A stretch of 63,097 nt of DNA, taken from assembly GCA_003254885.1 (NCBI GenBank), contig QANT01002903.1, positions 1-63,097 of the forward strand, given 5' to 3'. Below the pieces are notes generated by a model. The model was given only the letters and a program-made list of their open reading frames with translations. It had not been told where the DNA came from and searched no databases. Source of the stretch: Purshia tridentata. Its lineage: Eukaryota > Streptophyta > Magnoliopsida > Rosales > Rosaceae. Shown here one piece after another: positions 59,887-63,097 of this stretch. The stretch's first letter is position 1. Each line of letters opens with the position of its first letter. Both the position numbers and the translations under genes were made by a program.

Positions 59887-62305
59887 TACTAAAATAAAAA
59901 ACATAAATTAAAGAATACTAAAAAATTGGTATTTCTGAAATAAAAATAACATAAATAAAATTTTATTAAAATTAAAAACAAAAAAAAAAGTATAATTGGA
60001 ATTCTAAAAAAGAAAAAGTCAACTTTAGATGGTTATAGGTTGAATAGAGGGTTTTGGAAAATGTTAAGTGTATAATTAGGGGTTTTGGGAGAGTTTGATT
60101 TTGGATGGTGATTATGAGAAAATCAATCTCTAACTAAGGGATTTATAAATATTTACATCAAGGAAAACCACTTTGGATTCATGAAAAATATTTTTTTTTT
60201 CTTCTACAAAGGTTTATTCACAATTTGACTCTAAAATATTGTTTCCAATATTTGATTTTGTCTCCACCATTCATATTCCCAAATCTCCCCTGTGTGTTTT
60301 AATTATTTTGTTTGATTTCTTTCCTTATTTACAATTTCACCCTAACATAAAGGTTCTTAGGCACATTACAAAGTTACAATTTATTGGTTTATTTAACCCT
60401 GCCCCTTCCTATCTCACTCTCTGATCTAGGAGTATGTATGAGGTTGTATATAGGTCAAAATTTAGTGGGTGAATAGAGTTTAGGATTTGTGAGAGAAAGA
60501 AAATATAGAGGAATAGAGGGGGTGGAAATAGTGTTAATCAGTAAGGGTAGTTCAGGACATTGAGGGGTGTAAAAAGATAATTATTATATCTTAAAATTTA
60601 AAATGGGGTGAAATTATAGGATGGTTAGAAAAATATGACACGGGGGTGGGAATAATAACACTATAATTTTAAATATGAAACAACAATCCATATTCTCACA
60701 CGTTCATGTAGACGACTCATATTAGGTGATATAGATCGAGCACATACACAAGACATGGATGAACTTCTCTTTAATACCATAAAGAAAATTGAAACATCCA
60801 AATCAAAATAAATTGACAATAAGAGAAGAAACCCAACACCCTTACATTCGCTTTCAATTTGTATATTCTTATATATAGTTTCTGCCATTGATTAATGTTT
60901 ATGATGAATGAAATTATTCCTTCAAATTAATTTCTTGCGCAAGGCTAATTTTCTTAGTAGAACACAGAATAAATGGCACTAAAATTTGGCTACTAAAAGG
61001 AATGAATTTTGGATAAATTAGTGATAAACCACTAAATTAATTCCAGTTAAGTTATAAACCCATATATTTAGTTTATTTATTTTCAAGCCATTTAATTTAT
61101 TTATGTACAAATATGAAACGGAGAGTGAGACACATGTTTTCCGCACCTAAACTGAACCTGACCTCCAATAAATCAAGAATTAAATAATTAATACTCCATT
61201 AATGAATTATAGTAAGAGCAGCGAGTTGCATCATCATCCACGTCGCGTATGTACTCAGCCAAATTGGATCTTTTTACACCTTAATTCTATCTCCCTTAAA
61301 TTCCATTACTCATCACGTCTCTTTGCAAGGAAGAGTGCGCAATTCTCTATCTCTTTAAAGTTTGATCATTTTGTATGGCTAGCTAGCTACTAATTAACTC
61401 ATCATCTCATTAGTGATATATCATTAATGCATTCGATTTATGTACTGGTCTAGATTATGAGATTGGGCTGCAGCAAATACAATTTGATCGCGGATATTCC
61501 AGATAATTCCATGGAGACCATATTGGAATTGGAAAGACCAAGTACAAATCAAGCAATTATTAGCTCCAACATTTCGGGGATGAACGCAATGTTGTTCATC
61601 TGTTTCAACCTTGTACTTATTGCCATTATTATTTGTTTATTACTATTATATAATACAAAAAATAAAAATGTAACTCATTTGAAAAGTGTAACTCATACTG
61701 TCATGTCGAGTGCAAGCACGAAGGAGAGAGTTACATAATACAGAAAGTAAAAGTATAACTCATTTAAAAAGTGTAACTCATACGGTCATGATTTAAAGTA
61801 TTATTCTTTTATTTCTAAAGTGTAATTCTTATTAAGTTGAGATTTAGTTTTGGGTTTTTGTTGAGTTACAATTTGGTTTAATTTTTTTGGTTTAACGTCA
61901 ATATGTCAAGAGTTACACTTTATAATTTCATAGAATTATACTTTACTTAATTTTTTCCCTAAGAATTTTTTGTTTTTATATTTTTATAGCTGAATTTTTT
62001 TTTTTTGCTTAAAAATGTATTTTGTAGCTTATTAATAAAGAACTATTTTTTGTTATGGCTTAAAAATAAATAAACTTAAAGTTTGGGTTTATGACTAAAA
62101 AATATGATTAGTTGTGGCTTATTAATAAAGTACTCATGAATTTTATCAACAACCTAATATTAATACACATTTAATTTTTCTTTAAAAAATAAAACCCTTT
62201 AAATTCACACTATTTATACTGAGCCATTACAAAAGGTTGAGCTCCAATAATATCCTTTTAAATAGAAAAGAACCAGCTGGCCCTTTAAAACCGTAGCCTA
62301 CTAGC
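59887..62305. other. Intergenic, nothing firmly recognised
   Basis: AT-rich. A frame at 61457-61738 has one hydrophobic stretch (MLFICFNLVLIAIIICLLLL) but no family features or splice context. A GTAACTCAT repeat occurs three times at about 61668-61780. Confidence 0.4.
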
Positions 62306-62308
62306 CTT

Positions 62309-62612
62309 AGAGCTTGTTTGACACTGTTTCTTAGAAGCGCCTTTCATTTAGTAACGCTTTTGTTAGAAGCGGTGTTAGAAGCGGTTCTACAAAGAAGCAC
62401 ATACAAGTTTTTAAAAAATTTATATGTAATTCATGCAAAAACACTTAAAGTGCTTCTTGATGAAAGCACATGTCAAGTACTTCTCAAAAAACCTCTTAAA
62501 AGCACTTTTATAACCCAGAATCACTTATGCATATTTCTGCCAAAACGATACCAAAAGTGCTTTTACTAATCTAAAAGCGCTTTTGGCAATTCTAAAAGTA
62601 CTGTCAAACAGA
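62309..62612. mobile_element. MITE with GTTTGACA..TGTCAAAC ends
   Basis: Left end GAGCTTGTTTGACACTG; right end on the minus strand GGGTCTGTTTGACAGTAC. The interior repeats AAGCGCTTTT and AAAAGTGCTT motifs in both orientations. TTA flanks both ends, compatible with a PIF/Harbinger-size target site, but an 8-base hAT target is not excluded. Common type in plant genomes. Confidence 0.7.
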
Positions 62613-62993
62613 CCCTTATTTGGGCCTGGGTATTGATTTGAAGCACTATAGCCATGTTTGGGCTTTCACACGTCTTGGCATCTTTTTGGGCCCAAGTTCT
62701 AATATTGAATTATAAATATTAATTTGCTAAAATAGTAAATTTTATTTAACCAACAAATAAATAACAATACTCCCATTTTGGGATTTCTTTTCCCTTTGAA
62801 GTCCACTCTTTTACTGGGCTTTCAAACTGGGCAGTTGTTGTATTTCCAACCTAGTTTTTATTTTACCTGGTCCCCTTTTAATTTTATTTCCATTCTCACT
62901 TGTCTCTCCGTCTCTCTCCCACTCCCTCTCTCATTTCACTCGCACACACAACACATATTTTCTCTCTTTTCTCTCCTCTGTTACTCTCTTGTT
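62613..62993. promoter_or_regulatory. CT-rich leader-like region at the right edge
   Basis: From about 62895 the plus strand is a CT-rich tract (CTCTCCGTCTCTCTCCC and similar) that looks like a plant 5' leader directly before an ATG. No TATA box is clear. Confidence 0.35.
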
Positions 62994-63097
62994 ATGCCCG
63001 GCCATGGATGGCGGGGAGACCCCCCTCCCCGTGCTCACCTCTCTCTCCTCTTCCTTCTCATAGCCTCAGATGACAACGAGGCACCAGACCGCATTAT
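62994..63097 (+). CDS. Possible 5' end of a gene cut by the window edge
   Basis: An ATG at 62994 opens a frame that stays open to the last base (34 codons): MPGHGWRGDPPPRAHLSLL, then a short hydrophobic FLLIAS and DDNEAPDRI. The region is sharply more GC-rich than the preceding DNA and follows a CT-rich tract. It is too short to identify and may equally be chance. Confidence 0.25.
   Translation, partial: MPGHGWRGDPPPRAHLSLLFLLIASDDNEAPDRI

Noticed and set aside
61457..61738. 93-residue plus-strand frame with one hydrophobic stretch
   Set aside because: No recognised family, AT-driven hydrophobic codons, no nearby splice signals or partner exons.

Overview
The window is nuclear DNA of a flowering plant. 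The genes have short spliced exons with GT-AG introns, the intergenic DNA is AT-rich and full of small transposons, and the families include PB1-Raf kinases, G-type lectin receptor kinases, AGCVIII kinases and DUF1644 proteins. A eudicot, perhaps Rosaceae, is my inference from the general look of the genes and repeats; no marker here proves it. All splice sites below were placed by hand from the sequence and checked for reading-frame phase.

Region 1 (1-8.2 kb) is gene-dense. It holds the 3' five exons of an acyl-protein thioesterase-like hydrolase (+), a four-exon deSI/PPPDE-type peptidase (-), and an intronless DUF1644 zinc-binding protein (-) that probably has an intron in its 5' leader. 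Region 2 (8.2-13.7 kb) has no gene I can support; it holds a duplicated unknown repeat and a small inverted-repeat element. Region 3 (13.7-22 kb) holds a candidate LTR, an unrecognised multi-pass membrane protein (-) and a nine-hundred-plus-residue PB1/Raf-like MAPKKK in eight exons (-). Region 4 (22-27.6 kb) is mostly intergenic with a small cysteine-rich DnaJ-finger-like gene (-). Region 5 (27.6-30.8 kb) is a complete seven-exon G-type lectin (S-domain) receptor kinase (+). Region 6 (30.8-36.5 kb) is a hAT-like non-autonomous transposon followed by a decayed 2-oxoglutarate/Fe(II) dioxygenase flanked by two copies of the same ~0.7 kb sequence. Region 7 (38.3-40 kb) is a two-exon PINOID-like AGC kinase (+). 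Region 8 (40-51 kb) is gene-free repeat territory: a long-TIR element, a solo LTR with perfect target duplication, an inverted-repeat element carrying a GGT-rich satellite, and several tandem duplications, plus two places with undetermined bases. Region 9 (51.4-55.7 kb) is an intronless 1127-residue receptor-like protein (-) with a broken fragment of a sister copy beside it. Region 10 (55.7-63.1 kb) is again repeats, including a foldback element with a nested MITE, and possibly the first codons of a new gene at the right edge.

The genes do not form a pathway. The shared theme is signalling and defence-type receptors (S-domain kinase, receptor-like protein, Raf-like kinase, PINOID-like kinase), which sit near duplications and transposons as such families usually do. 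I did not find a convincing new biological system; the most informative signals are genome-evolution ones (nested elements with empty-site evidence, a duplication-flanked pseudogene, recent in-frame LRR expansion).
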